The position numbers and the translations under genes were made by a program. A stretch of DNA of 64,000 nt from Marinobacter pelagius. GTDB lineage: Bacteria > Pseudomonadota > Gammaproteobacteria > Pseudomonadales > Oleiphilaceae. The first letter of the stretch is position 1; the number at the start of each line of letters is the position of its first letter. Location of the stretch: positions 186,001 to 250,000 of the forward strand of contig NZ_FOUR01000001.1 in the NCBI RefSeq assembly GCF_900114925.1, given 5' to 3'. A model generated the notes under the pieces. The model was not told the DNA's origin and searched no databases. It saw nothing but the letters and a program-made list of their open reading frames with translations. Below are positions 48,440 through 58,094 of this stretch, piece by piece.

Positions 48440-51214
48440 ATGACTATTCGCGTTCTTCTCCTGTTGCTTTGCTCCCTGGCCTTCTGGACCAGTGGGGTTG
48501 CCGCCCAACAGATGACTGCCGCCCTGGACGACCTGCTTCCCCCAGTACAGACCCAGACCGAGCAGCAGCCCCCCGTGCAAGAGGAGGAAAGCGAGAACGG
48601 CGAAGATAAGGCCGGGGACGAGAAGGCGCCTGAAGAAGAGGAGAAGGAGCCCGAACCCTCTCCCACTCCGGTAAAACCGGAAATCGAAGCGCTCGAGGAG
48701 CCGCTGGAAAGCCAGCTGCCGGCGCCGGAGACCGAAGACATCCGCCAGCAGATCCAGAAGCTGGAGGAAGCCCTCAATACCCGCCAGCAGGCACTGGGTA
48801 CCAGCCAGGAACGGCTGGAGTTTGCCGGGTCTTTGCTTAATCGGCTGGACAATGAATACGAGAGCTTCCAGCTACGGCTGGAACGAGCCGGGCTGAACCT
48901 CACCGATGATTACGCCAACCTGCTGCGCCAGCGACTGGAACGCCTGCGCAGCCAGACCATTGCTGCCGGCCTTACCCAGGGTATTACCGCCCAGCTCTCC
49001 GCGGCTCGAGAAGAACAACTGCGTCTTGAGGAATTCGAGGCGGTGATCAATCCCACCGACGACATCCGGGGCCAGCTGGAAGTCCGGCGTTCGCAGCTGC
49101 TCCGCCAGTTGCACGGCGTGGTCACCGAGCACATCGAAGTGCTGAACGATTATTACAACACCGTCGCCGAACTGCAGGACCGGCTGGAAGCGTACAAGGA
49201 GCTGCTCCAGCAGCGCCTGTTCTGGCTACCAAGTACCGAAACCATGGGTCTGGATACCTTCGGTAAGCTGTTCGAAGGTGTCCGGTGGCTGGTTTCGGGT
49301 CTGGAATGGACCTCGTTGCAGGAGGGCATCAAAGACTCTCTTGACGAGCACTGGCCAGAAATCACCCTGCTGCTGGCCCTGCTGATCTTCCTGTCTGTCC
49401 GGCGGAAGGCATTCCGCCAGGCCCTGACCGACTCCGGGGCGGATGTGGGTGACGTCGGCAAGGACCACTGGAACCTGACCCTCTACGCCAGCCTGCTCAG
49501 CCTGTTGCGGGCCCTGCCCGCGGTGATCGCTCTGGGCATCGCCTCCCTGCTGCTGGATGAAGGCAACGAATTCCTGCATGCCTTGTCCCGGGGCTTTTCC
49601 AACGCCGCGTTCACGATGCTGCTGTTGCGGAGCGTGTATACCGTTGCCTATCCCGGTGGTCTGGGGGAACGTCACTTCCAGTGGAACCCCAACACGCTTC
49701 AGGCCCTTCGCAGAGAGATTCCACTGCTGCTCTGGGTCCTGACGCCCATCGTCATCATCATGCCCGCCATGGCACTGCCTGAGGGATCGGCCTACAGCGA
49801 CAGCCTCGGACGGGTTCTCTTTGCCATCGCGTCACTGGCTCTGGCCTGGTTTGCCCACCAGTTCATGTCCGCTGTGCGCCAGGATCAGCGGGGACGTCGC
49901 GCACTTAGAATCCTGCATGTCGTGGCTGTTGCGGTACCCCCCATGCTGGCAGTGCTCTCGGTTTGGGGTTACCACTACAGTGCGGTACGCCTTGAAGGCC
50001 TGATGTTCATCAGCATCTGCTGGCTCGCCTTCGTCATCCTGCTGCATTATCTCGGCTTGCGGGGGCTGACCGTCCGGGAACGGCGTATGGCTCTGGTAAG
50101 ACGCCTCGAAGAGCGCGAGGCCGAACGCAAGCTGGCTGAAGCCCGTGAAGCGGCAGAATCCACCGGTGAAGCCATGCCGGCAAGCTTCGAATCGCCCCGG
50201 CAGGATATGAATGCCATCAGTCAGCAGAGCGAAACCCTGCTTCGCACCCTGTCCCTGGTGGTCGCCGGCATCGGCCTCTGGATGCTGTGGGACGACGTAT
50301 TCCCGGCCCTGGGCATCTTCGACGCCATCACCCTCTGGAGCATCGATGCCGGGGTCGAAGGGGAAGATCCCGTGCCCATCAACCTCGGTGACCTGATGCT
50401 CGCGCTTGCGGTCGGCGCAGGTACCGTACTGGCGGCACGCAACCTGCCGGGCACCCTGGAAGTCATGTTCCTGAGCCGGCTGCGGCTGGAGCCTGGGGTC
50501 GGTTACGCCATCACCACCATGGCCACCTACATCATCGTCTTTATCGGCATCATCGCCGCGCTCGGGGTGCTGGGCTTGCAGTGGTCGAAACTGCAGTGGC
50601 TGGTGGCGGCCCTCGGTGTGGGGCTGGGCTTTGGTCTGCAGGAGATCGTGGCAAACTTCGTCTCGGGCCTGATCCTGCTGTTCGAGCGGCCGATCCGGGT
50701 CGGGGATACTGTCACCATTGGCGGCATCACCGGCACCGTCTCCCGGATCCGCATCCGGGCGACTACCCTGGTGGACTGGGATCGCAAGGAACAGATCATT
50801 CCCAACAAGACCTTTGTCACCCAGGACCTGACCAACTGGACCCTGACCGACGCCATTACCCGGGTCATCGTCCGGGTTGCCGTCGCCTATGGCTCCGACG
50901 TGGACAAGGTTCAGGAACTGCTGTTCCGGATAGCCACCGACAACGAACGGGTGGTAGACGATCCGGCGCCGGCGGTGTTCTGCGTTGGCCTCGGCGACAG
51001 CAGCGTGGACTTCGAGATCCGGGTGTTCGTGCGCGACATCAACGACATCATGCTGCTGTCTCACGAGCTGCACGCAACCATCACCCGGTCGCTGCGGGAG
51101 GCAGGGATCGAGATCCCCTTCCCGCAGCGGGATATTCACATCCGCACCGCTACGGGCTCATTCCCGGGCAGGGCTGAGGATTCGCCCAAGGAGCAGGCGA
51201 ATGATCCGGAATAA
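48440..51214 (+). CDS. Large mechanosensitive channel of the MscS superfamily (MscK/KefA-like)
   Basis: This protein of about 924 aa, starting at the ATG at 48440 (a GTG at 48419 is an alternative), has a signal peptide MTIRVLLLLLCSLAFWTSGV, an acidic Pro/Glu-rich linker, and a long periplasmic coiled-coil (residues about 90-290). It then has many membrane segments ending in the MscS pore helix and beta domain: VVANFVSGLILLFERPIRVGDTVTIGGITGTV and RIRATTLVDWD. Length fits MscK rather than MscS. It opens under membrane tension to release solutes. It may be monocistronic. Confidence 0.92.
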   Translation: MTIRVLLLLLCSLAFWTSGVAAQQMTAALDDLLPPVQTQTEQQPPVQEEESENGEDKAGDEKAPEEEEKEPEPSPTPVKPEIEALEEPLESQLPAPETEDIRQQIQKLEEALNTRQQALGTSQERLEFAGSLLNRLDNEYESFQLRLERAGLNLTDDYANLLRQRLERLRSQTIAAGLTQGITAQLSAAREEQLRLEEFEAVINPTDDIRGQLEVRRSQLLRQLHGVVTEHIEVLNDYYNTVAELQDRLEAYKELLQQRLFWLPSTETMGLDTFGKLFEGVRWLVSGLEWTSLQEGIKDSLDEHWPEITLLLALLIFLSVRRKAFRQALTDSGADVGDVGKDHWNLTLYASLLSLLRALPAVIALGIASLLLDEGNEFLHALSRGFSNAAFTMLLLRSVYTVAYPGGLGERHFQWNPNTLQALRREIPLLLWVLTPIVIIMPAMALPEGSAYSDSLGRVLFAIASLALAWFAHQFMSAVRQDQRGRRALRILHVVAVAVPPMLAVLSVWGYHYSAVRLEGLMFISICWLAFVILLHYLGLRGLTVRERRMALVRRLEEREAERKLAEAREAAESTGEAMPASFESPRQDMNAISQQSETLLRTLSLVVAGIGLWMLWDDVFPALGIFDAITLWSIDAGVEGEDPVPINLGDLMLALAVGAGTVLAARNLPGTLEVMFLSRLRLEPGVGYAITTMATYIIVFIGIIAALGVLGLQWSKLQWLVAALGVGLGFGLQEIVANFVSGLILLFERPIRVGDTVTIGGITGTVSRIRIRATTLVDWDRKEQIIPNKTFVTQDLTNWTLTDAITRVIVRVAVAYGSDVDKVQELLFRIATDNERVVDDPAPAVFCVGLGDSSVDFEIRVFVRDINDIMLLSHELHATITRSLREAGIEIPFPQRDIHIRTATGSFPGRAEDSPKEQANDPE

Positions 51215-51265
51215 GGCTCGGGGGAACGGCATTTACCGGATCTTTACACCGGTTGACGGCATTCC

Positions 51266-51295
51266 GTTACCCGCTCTGAGAAGATAGCGGGTAAC
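51266..51295 (+). other. Hairpin between the channel gene and the lipoprotein gene
   Basis: GTTACCCGCT / AGCGGGTAAC, perfect 10-bp arms with a 10-nt loop, about 50 nt after the channel stop and 22 nt before the lipoprotein ATG. No T-run. It may act as a weak terminator or a leader structure. Confidence 0.4.
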
Positions 51296-51317
51296 AACAA
51301 TATCGCCGGGGGTCGGG

Positions 51318-52265
51318 ATGAACAGAACCGCAGCAGTACTCACAGGCCTTGCCGTTGTCTTGCTCTCAGGCTGCAAGGTGACGGTGTCCGAAGGTTATGA
51401 TGACGACTGGGACCGGGATTCCTATACCCCCGGTTTCTTCCTCTACGTGGGTGACACCGGAGATGACTTCCCGGACGATTCCTGGAGCCTGGACGCGGCA
51501 GCGGAAGTCTGTGTCGACGATAACCTGTATTTTGAAACCGAGAGCGGCCGGGTCCGGGTCTACGGTTCATCCGCCTACAGCGAAACCGACTTCCGGGCGG
51601 CGGCAACCGAACTGGAGCGGCGCATTGATGGAGTGCTGAGCCGGTTCCAGCTGCGCTGGCCGGAGTTTGTCGACGATCGGAGCACCGCGGTTCGCTACCC
51701 GGACCGGCTGATTGGTTGCCTGAGCCCGACCGTTTCCCGAACCGAGTTTGCGTCCGCATCGGTTGCGGCCGTCAGCATCATGCCCTATGCCAGCCAGTGG
51801 CCCTACGACACCGACCGGATCATCACCCATGAACTGGCCCACTACGTCCAGGAAAACCTGAGCCGTTATCAGGCGCGGGATTCGCTCCTGCCCCTGTGGT
51901 TTGCCGAAGGCCAGGCGGCGGTGGTGGCCGGCGAGCCCATTGCGCCGGTCTACCAGCACTATGATTACGATCCGCTGCTGGATGTCACGGTCTACGACGC
52001 CACCACCGCCGACTACCGCTTCGAACACTACGCCCTCGCCTACGACTACCTGGAAGAAGCCAACGGCCAACTGGCCCTGACGGTACTTCTGGATCTTGTC
52101 CAGTTCGCGGATTGGGAGGGCCTGGACGGCACGGTCTATTCCGGCGAATCCGAAGCCTTTGTCGAAGCCTTCAACGCCGCCGGGCTGGTGGACCACCGGA
52201 ACCGTTACCTGAGCCTGGAGCGCTTCAAGACGGAATACCACCAGCTGCTGAATGACAGTTACTGA
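51318..52265 (+). CDS. Lipoprotein with HExxH-type metallopeptidase motif
   Basis: This 315-aa protein starts with a lipoprotein signal (MNRTAAVLTGLAVVLLSGCK, lipobox LSGC). Asp-rich N-terminal mature region, then ITHELAHYVQENL (HExxH-type zinc motif) followed 25-35 residues later by LPLWFAEGQAAVVAGE, where the Glu fits a third ligand as in gluzincin/DUF1570-like proteases. The family is not one I can name with certainty. Probably outer-membrane-anchored facing the periplasm or surface. It ends 9 nt before the convergent acyl-CoA ligase gene. Confidence 0.75.
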   Translation: MNRTAAVLTGLAVVLLSGCKVTVSEGYDDDWDRDSYTPGFFLYVGDTGDDFPDDSWSLDAAAEVCVDDNLYFETESGRVRVYGSSAYSETDFRAAATELERRIDGVLSRFQLRWPEFVDDRSTAVRYPDRLIGCLSPTVSRTEFASASVAAVSIMPYASQWPYDTDRIITHELAHYVQENLSRYQARDSLLPLWFAEGQAAVVAGEPIAPVYQHYDYDPLLDVTVYDATTADYRFEHYALAYDYLEEANGQLALTVLLDLVQFADWEGLDGTVYSGESEAFVEAFNAAGLVDHRNRYLSLERFKTEYHQLLNDSY

Positions 52266-52273
52266 GAGTCGCC

Positions 52274-54076
52274 TCAGGCGTACAGCGACTCGATCACATC
52301 AATGTATTTTTCGTAGATGTTGCTGCGGCGCACCTTCATGGTCGCCGTCACTTCATCGTCGTCGTGGTCGAGTTCCTTGGTCAGCAGGTGGAAGCGTTTG
52401 ATCTGCGCCACCTGGGGCAGCTGGTCATTACCCTTCTCGATTTCGGCGCGGATCAGGTCATTGACCTGTTCGTGCTCGGCCAGGCTGCGGAAGGTGGTGT
52501 AGGGAATCCGCTCCTGCTCCGCCCACTTGGCCACGGTTTCGAAATCGATCTGGATCAGGGCCGAGACGTACTTGCGCGCCTCCCCGACCACGATGCACTC
52601 CTTGATGTAGGGGCTGGCCTTGATGGTGTTCTCGATCTCGGTGGGCGACAGGTTCTTGCCGCCGGCGGTGATCATGATGTCTTTGAGACGGTCGACGATC
52701 CTGATTTGGCCGTCACGCCATTCACCCACATCGCCGGTATGGAGCCAGCCGTCCTTAAGTGTTGACGCAGTGGCCTCATCATTCTTGTAATAGCCCTTGA
52801 ACATGCTGCCGCCACGCATGAGGATTTCGTCCTGCTCCCCGAGCTTGACCTCGACCCCCCTGATCGCCACGCCCACGGTACCGAGCCGGATGTCGTCCAG
52901 GGGCTGGGCGGTGGCAACGCCGGTACTTTCCGTCTGACCATAGACCTCCACCAGGGGAATGCCAATGGTCCGGAAGAACGACAGGATACCGGTGGAAATA
53001 GGTGCCGCGCCGGTCAGGGCAATGTGACAGCGGCGCAGGCCGATGTAGTTTTGCAGGGCCCGGAAGATCAGCCAGTAGCTGACCCCGTAAACCAGTTTTT
53101 CCTTCAGGGTCCATTGCCCACGGTTTTTGGTGGCCATCGGCTCACAGGCCCGCATCGCCCAATTGAAAAGGGCCTGGCGCAGGCGCCCCGTCTCCTGGAT
53201 CTTGATGTAGATGGCGGAATGCAGCTTTTCCCAGATCCTGGGCACACCCAGGAAAAAAGTCGGAGCGATTTCCCGGAGATCCTCCTGCACGGTCCGCAGG
53301 CTTTCCCCGAAACTCACGGTGCTGCCCACATACATCGGCGCAATGTTGGTCAGTGCCTGCTCGGCCACGTGGCAAAGCGGCAGGTAGGACAGGCTGGAGG
53401 CATGCCGGTCGACACCCAGCAGTTCAATCAGCCCCGGCGCCGCCGCATGCAGGTTGCCCCAGCTGATCATGGCGCCCTTGGGCCGCCCGGTGGAGCCGGA
53501 GGTGTAGATCATCAGCGCAGTATCGTCCATGGCCTGGCTGGCGAGCATCTGGTCAATCAGGTCCGGGTGTTGCGCTTCATACTCGCGGCCCATGGTTTCC
53601 ACGGCTTCGAAGGCCGTGGGCGGCGCCGGATAGTTGCGCAGGCCCTTCATATCGATGGTGACGCAGTGCTGCAGGTGCGGGAGTTGCGGCCAGGCCTCGA
53701 TCACCTTGTCGGTCTGTTCCTGATCCTCGCACACCACGATTTCGGCATCGCTGTGTTCCAGTACGTAGGCCACTTCATTCCAGGGACTGGTGGGGTAGAC
53801 ACCGACGCAGATCCCCTTCACAAGGCCGATACCCATCTGGGCAATCACCCACTCCACCCGGTTTTCCGAGATGATCGCCACATGGCCACCCTCGCCGAGG
53901 CCAAGTGCACGCAGCCCCAATCCGAAGTGACACGCGCGCTGATAATAGTGCTGCCAGGTGTAGGCCTGCCAGATCCCGAAATCCTTCTGGCGCAGGGCCA
54001 GATGATCGGCCCGGTCCCGGGCATGGGCCCGCAACATCTGTGGGAGAGTGAGTTCAGGCACTGCCGGTGTTGTCAT
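52274..54076 (-). CDS. AMP-dependent long-chain acyl-CoA ligase
   Basis: This 600-aa enzyme activates a carboxylic acid to acyl-CoA using ATP. Motifs: YTSGSTGRPKGAM (P-loop), YGQTESTGVAT, LHTGDVGEW and DRLKDIMITAGGKNLSP. The start is the ATG at 54076, which overlaps the LivF stop (ATGA); a GTG at 54085 is less likely. It is the last gene of a livG-H-M-K-F operon, so the transporter and ligase probably handle the same acid. Substrate not determinable; fatty, aromatic or steroid acid are candidates. Confidence 0.9.
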   Translation of the reverse strand: MTTPAVPELTLPQMLRAHARDRADHLALRQKDFGIWQAYTWQHYYQRACHFGLGLRALGLGEGGHVAIISENRVEWVIAQMGIGLVKGICVGVYPTSPWNEVAYVLEHSDAEIVVCEDQEQTDKVIEAWPQLPHLQHCVTIDMKGLRNYPAPPTAFEAVETMGREYEAQHPDLIDQMLASQAMDDTALMIYTSGSTGRPKGAMISWGNLHAAAPGLIELLGVDRHASSLSYLPLCHVAEQALTNIAPMYVGSTVSFGESLRTVQEDLREIAPTFFLGVPRIWEKLHSAIYIKIQETGRLRQALFNWAMRACEPMATKNRGQWTLKEKLVYGVSYWLIFRALQNYIGLRRCHIALTGAAPISTGILSFFRTIGIPLVEVYGQTESTGVATAQPLDDIRLGTVGVAIRGVEVKLGEQDEILMRGGSMFKGYYKNDEATASTLKDGWLHTGDVGEWRDGQIRIVDRLKDIMITAGGKNLSPTEIENTIKASPYIKECIVVGEARKYVSALIQIDFETVAKWAEQERIPYTTFRSLAEHEQVNDLIRAEIEKGNDQLPQVAQIKRFHLLTKELDHDDDEVTATMKVRRSNIYEKYIDVIESLYA

Positions 54077-54882
54077 GAGAGCCACCGCTTACGACGTTTG
54101 TAATGCTTGATATCCCGGTAACTGCGGGTTTCACCTTCGGCGCCACCTACTCCGAGGTAGAACTCCTGGACATCCTCGTTGGCGGTGAGTTTTTCCGTGG
54201 GCCCGTCAATCACGATCTTGCCGTTCTCCATGATGTAACCATAGGAGGCGATCGCCAGTGATACTGCCGCGTTCTGTTCCACCAGCAGAATGGCGGTGCC
54301 CTGCTCCCGGTTGATCCGGGCGACGATGGTGAAGATCTCCTCCACCAGCAGCGGCGCCAGCCCCAGTGAGGGTTCGTCGAGCATGATCAGGTCCGGCTGC
54401 GCAATCAGCGCCCGACCCAGGGCCAGCATCTGCTGCTCACCCCCGGACAGATAGCCCGCCAGCTGCTTGCGCCGTTCCTTGAGTCGCGGGAAATAGTTGT
54501 AGACCAGCTCGTAGCTGTCATTCAGTGACGGCTTGCGACCGGTCAGCGCATAGGTGGCGGCGATCAGGTTCTCCTCGACGGTCAGGTCCTCGAACACCCG
54601 GCGCCCCTCCATGACGTGAAACAGGCCGTTGCGCACCAGTTTCTCCGGCGGTATGCCCTTCACATCCTGGCCCCGGAACCGCACCTCGCCGGCGGTGACT
54701 TCACCGTCTTCCAGGGTCAGCAGACCGGAAACACTTTTCAGAGTGGTGGATTTGCCGGCGCCATTGGAGCCGAGGAGCGCCACAATGGCGCCCTCCGGTA
54801 CCCGCAGTGACAGGCCCCGGAGGACCTGCACCGCCTTGTTGTAAACCACCTCGATGTTATCGATTTCCAGTAAGGCTTCCAT
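54073..54882 (-). CDS. livF: Branched-chain-type ABC transporter ATPase
   Basis: This 269-aa ATPase of the LivF type has Walker A GSNGAGKSTTLKS, the signature LSGGEQQMLALGRAL, Walker B LIMLDEPSLGLAPLL and switch His substituted by Q (LVEQNAAVSLAIA), as usual in LivF. A Lys/Arg-rich tail is longer than in E. coli LivF. Works with LivG as a pair. Coupled to the acyl-CoA ligase by ATGA. Confidence 0.9.
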   Translation of the reverse strand: MEALLEIDNIEVVYNKAVQVLRGLSLRVPEGAIVALLGSNGAGKSTTLKSVSGLLTLEDGEVTAGEVRFRGQDVKGIPPEKLVRNGLFHVMEGRRVFEDLTVEENLIAATYALTGRKPSLNDSYELVYNYFPRLKERRKQLAGYLSGGEQQMLALGRALIAQPDLIMLDEPSLGLAPLLVEEIFTIVARINREQGTAILLVEQNAAVSLAIASYGYIMENGKIVIDGPTEKLTANEDVQEFYLGVGGAEGETRSYRDIKHYKRRKRWLS

Positions 54883-54890
54883 ACAGCCCC

Positions 54891-56099
54891 TCAGTCGAGG
54901 TGGATCCAGTCCGACACCGGCTCGTAACGGCCCGCCTCGGCATTGACCCGCCAGATGCGGCCAACCGGGAACGACATGTCTTTCACGGTGACCGGAATGC
55001 CGATGATGCCACCGGTGTCCCAGTCCTTGATGGAAGCCAGCGCCTCGGCCATGTTGTCCGCGTTCAGCTCCTTACCGGCATCGAGGGTGCGCTTGATCAC
55101 TTCGGTCCAGACCATGGCATTGAACCAGCCCTGGATGTAGCCGGTCGGACGGTAGCCAGCGTCAGGATCGCTCTTTTCTGCCTGCGCCCTCAGGGCATCC
55201 AGCATCGGGCCGCTTTCCTCGCTGTCGTAATAGTTGTATGGCATGACGCCCATATAGCCATCGGCATCCGCGCCCATCTTGTCGATGATCAGCTTGTCCG
55301 AGGACCAGAAGGTGCCCATGAACTTGGTGTCCAGACCCATCTGGCGCATCTGCACCATGAACTCGTTGATCGGCGACAGCACGTAGCCGTGGAACACCAC
55401 GTAATCCGGACGAACCCGGCGCAACTTCAGGACCTCGGCGGAAACATCCACACTGCCGGGTTTGGTGACGATCTCCTCGACCACCTCGATGCCCAACTCC
55501 GCAGCCCGGGCCTTGCCGTTCTCGATGGGATCCTTGCCGAACTCGGTATCGCTGTACACGAAGGCCACGGTCGGCATATCGCCGCCCTCACCCTCCGAGG
55601 CGATGTACTCCAGGATGATGCCGAACATCTGGCTATAGTTGGGCCCGGGGATGAACTGGTATGGGTACTGCTCGTTGTCGGTCAGCGCCGTAGCAAACGA
55701 GGCGCCACTCATCAGCGTGGTTCCCATGCTGTTGAGCTCCGAGGCGATGGCCTTCATGAAGCCGGTGCTGTCACCGTAATAGGTGGCCGGCGAACTGCTG
55801 CCGGAAATCTTCTTGAAGGCCGCCACCGAACGGTCCACCTCGTAGGCGGTGTCTTCCATCACGTATTCCACCGGATGGCCGTTGATGCCGCCCTGGCTGT
55901 TGATCCAGTCCGTGTAGTCGGTGAGCCCGGCATGAAGGTGAATGCCGGCAAAGGCAAAGACACCGGAAAGCGGGATGGAACCACCGAACACGATGGGCTC
56001 CTTATCCTGGGCCATGGCAGGGGCGGCTACGGTCAACGCAGCAACCAGGCCACCAAGCCCGGCGAGCTTGCGTCCTTTTTTGAGGATGTTTCTGAACAT
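54891..56099 (-). CDS. Branched-chain-type ABC transporter substrate-binding protein
   Basis: This 402-aa protein starts MFRNILKKGRKLAGLGGLVA at 56099 with a Sec signal ending AMAQ; a frame of 630 codons running back to 56783 overlaps livM and is spurious. The mature part is Peripla_BP_6: IVFGGSIPLSGVFAFAGIHLH and FVYSDTEFGKDPIENG. Ligand is unknown; with acyl-CoA and CoA-transferase genes around, a carboxylic acid is likelier than an amino acid. It is 9 nt upstream of livF. Confidence 0.9.
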   Translation of the reverse strand: MFRNILKKGRKLAGLGGLVAALTVAAPAMAQDKEPIVFGGSIPLSGVFAFAGIHLHAGLTDYTDWINSQGGINGHPVEYVMEDTAYEVDRSVAAFKKISGSSSPATYYGDSTGFMKAIASELNSMGTTLMSGASFATALTDNEQYPYQFIPGPNYSQMFGIILEYIASEGEGGDMPTVAFVYSDTEFGKDPIENGKARAAELGIEVVEEIVTKPGSVDVSAEVLKLRRVRPDYVVFHGYVLSPINEFMVQMRQMGLDTKFMGTFWSSDKLIIDKMGADADGYMGVMPYNYYDSEESGPMLDALRAQAEKSDPDAGYRPTGYIQGWFNAMVWTEVIKRTLDAGKELNADNMAEALASIKDWDTGGIIGIPVTVKDMSFPVGRIWRVNAEAGRYEPVSDWIHLD

Positions 56100-56170
56100 G
56101 TTTCTTCTCCTTGCTGCTTCTTGTTGTTGCTGTTGCACGGTCTCTCGAAGAAAGACTCGTTGAAACACGA

Positions 56171-57214
56171 TTAATTCCGGAATGGCCACAGCCGGAAAAA
56201 CCGGCGGATGCGATGCCAGATCTCCGCCAGGCCATGGGGTTCGAAGATCAGGAAGCCCACGATCAGGGCACCGAAGATGATTTCCAGCATCGGCGACATG
56301 AACACGGGGGCGTTGGGATAGAACGGCGTCAGCGCGGCGGTCAGCAGTTTCAGGGCTTCCGGCACCAGGGTCATGAAGGCGGCACCGAGAATGCCCCCCA
56401 GCAGGTTCCCCATGCCGCCGACGATCACCGCCGCCAGGTAGAAGATCGACATGGAAAGCGGGAAGCTCTCCGGGGTCACGACCCGATAGAAGTAGGCGAA
56501 CAGGCCGCCGGCAACACCGGCATAAAAGGAACTGAGCGCAAAGGACATCAGCTTGTAGCGCAGCAGGTTGATGCCCAGGATCTCGGCAGAAATATCCCGG
56601 TCCCGGATGGCGATGAAGGCCCGGCCAACCCGGGTCCGCAACACGTTGCGGGCGGCGAACACCATCAGCACCGCCAGCGGCACGATGATGAAATACATCC
56701 GGAAGTCGCTCTGGAAGGTCAGACCGAACAGATGCGCCGGCTCCAGGCTCAGCCCACCCATACCGCCGGTGACCGATTCCCACTCGGCAAAGATGAAATG
56801 CAGGAACACGCTGGCCGCCAGGGTGGCAATGGCCAGGTACAGCCCTTTGACACGTAGCGAGGGCAGCCCCACCAGAATACCGACGGCGGCGGCCACCAGT
56901 CCTGCCAGCAGCAGCGTCACCGGAAACGGCAGGCCGGTGTTGAGGGAGAGCCAGGCCACGGTGTAGGCGCCCACCCCCATGAAGCCCGCCTGGCCCAGGG
57001 AAATCAGTCCGGTAAAACCGGTCAGGATATTAAGGCCGGTGGTGCTGATCACGGCAATGCCCACGAGGCAGCCCAGGTACAGCAGATAGGAATCGGCCAT
57101 GAACGGGAACAACAACAGAATCAGAAGTAACAGGCCGAACCAGAACTTCTGGGTGCTGCTGGTCCAGATTGCCTCATCGGCCTCGTAGGTCTGTTTTGCG
57201 TCACCGATGCGCAT
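56171..57214 (-). CDS. livM: Branched-chain-type ABC permease
   Basis: This 347-aa inner-membrane permease has about ten hydrophobic segments. LivM features: GLNILTGFTGLISLGQAGFMGVGAY at the first spans, and VGRAFIAIRDRDISAEILGI as the ATPase-docking loop. It pairs with LivH, whose stop lies 1 nt upstream. A 71-nt gap separates it from the binding-protein gene. Confidence 0.9.
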   Translation of the reverse strand: MRIGDAKQTYEADEAIWTSSTQKFWFGLLLLILLLFPFMADSYLLYLGCLVGIAVISTTGLNILTGFTGLISLGQAGFMGVGAYTVAWLSLNTGLPFPVTLLLAGLVAAAVGILVGLPSLRVKGLYLAIATLAASVFLHFIFAEWESVTGGMGGLSLEPAHLFGLTFQSDFRMYFIIVPLAVLMVFAARNVLRTRVGRAFIAIRDRDISAEILGINLLRYKLMSFALSSFYAGVAGGLFAYFYRVVTPESFPLSMSIFYLAAVIVGGMGNLLGGILGAAFMTLVPEALKLLTAALTPFYPNAPVFMSPMLEIIFGALIVGFLIFEPHGLAEIWHRIRRFFRLWPFRN

Positions 57215-57215
57215 C

Positions 57216-58094
57216 TTATACTCGCTCTATTTCGTGGGTGCCGAACAGGCCATAGGGCCGGATAACCAGGATCACCGCCAGCACCACGAAGGTCGCCGGC
57301 ATCCGGTATTCGCCACCGAGGTAGGCGCCGGCCACGGTTTCCAGCCAGCCGATGAACACGCCAGCCACCAGGGCACCGAGGATGCTGTCCAGTCCACCGA
57401 CAATCACCACCACCAGCACACTGAGACCGATGATCCCGAACTGCGGGCTAAGCCCGCCGGTGGCGGCCACCAGCACACCGGCCAGGGAGGCCGCGAGTGA
57501 GCCGAACACCCACGCCAGGTTGAACACCCGGCGCACGTTGATGCCCATGGAGTAGGCTGCGGCCTGGTCCGAGGCGGTGGCCCGCAGCGCCACGCCCCCG
57601 CGGGAGAAGCGGAAATACAGCAGGTAGATGATCAACAGGGCGGAACCGATCAGAAAGCCGTAGGCGATTTTCGGGGCCAGGTAGAGCGGGCCGATAAACA
57701 CCGGTTCCCGGGGCAGGAAGTTTGGCAGCAACTGCGGATCGGCGGTCCAGATGAATTCCACCAGCCCCACCAGGATGCTGGCGATACCGATGGTCACCAT
57801 CACCACCGAGATCGGGGACTCCCCCAGCATCGGGCGGATCATGGTCTTCTCGATCACCCCGCCCAGGATACTGCCGCCAATCACCGCCAGTGGCAGTGCA
57901 ATCCAGGCGGACAGCTCCATACCACCGGCAAACGCCAGGAAAAGGTAGGCGGCAAACATCATGATTTCGCCGATGGCGAAGTTGATCACCCGGGTGGCCT
58001 TGTAGATCATCACGAATCCCAGGGCGATCAGGGCATACAGCCCGCCCATGGCCAACCCCGCCAGACTGATTTCACCGAAGAACAACCAGTCCAT
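57216..58094 (-). CDS. livH: Branched-chain-type ABC permease
   Basis: This 292-aa inner-membrane permease has about eight hydrophobic segments. LivH features: GLAMGGLYALIALGFVMIYKATRVINFAIG near the N-terminus and GVALRATASDQAAAYSMGIN as docking loop. The ATG overlaps the LivG stop (TGATG), so they are coupled. Confidence 0.9.
   Translation of the reverse strand: MDWLFFGEISLAGLAMGGLYALIALGFVMIYKATRVINFAIGEIMMFAAYLFLAFAGGMELSAWIALPLAVIGGSILGGVIEKTMIRPMLGESPISVVMVTIGIASILVGLVEFIWTADPQLLPNFLPREPVFIGPLYLAPKIAYGFLIGSALLIIYLLYFRFSRGGVALRATASDQAAAYSMGINVRRVFNLAWVFGSLAASLAGVLVAATGGLSPQFGIIGLSVLVVVIVGGLDSILGALVAGVFIGWLETVAGAYLGGEYRMPATFVVLAVILVIRPYGLFGTHEIERV

Noticed and set aside
54891..56783. A 630-codon version of the substrate-binding protein
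   Set aside because: The first 228 codons overlap livM and are low-complexity shadow; the signal peptide starts at 56099.
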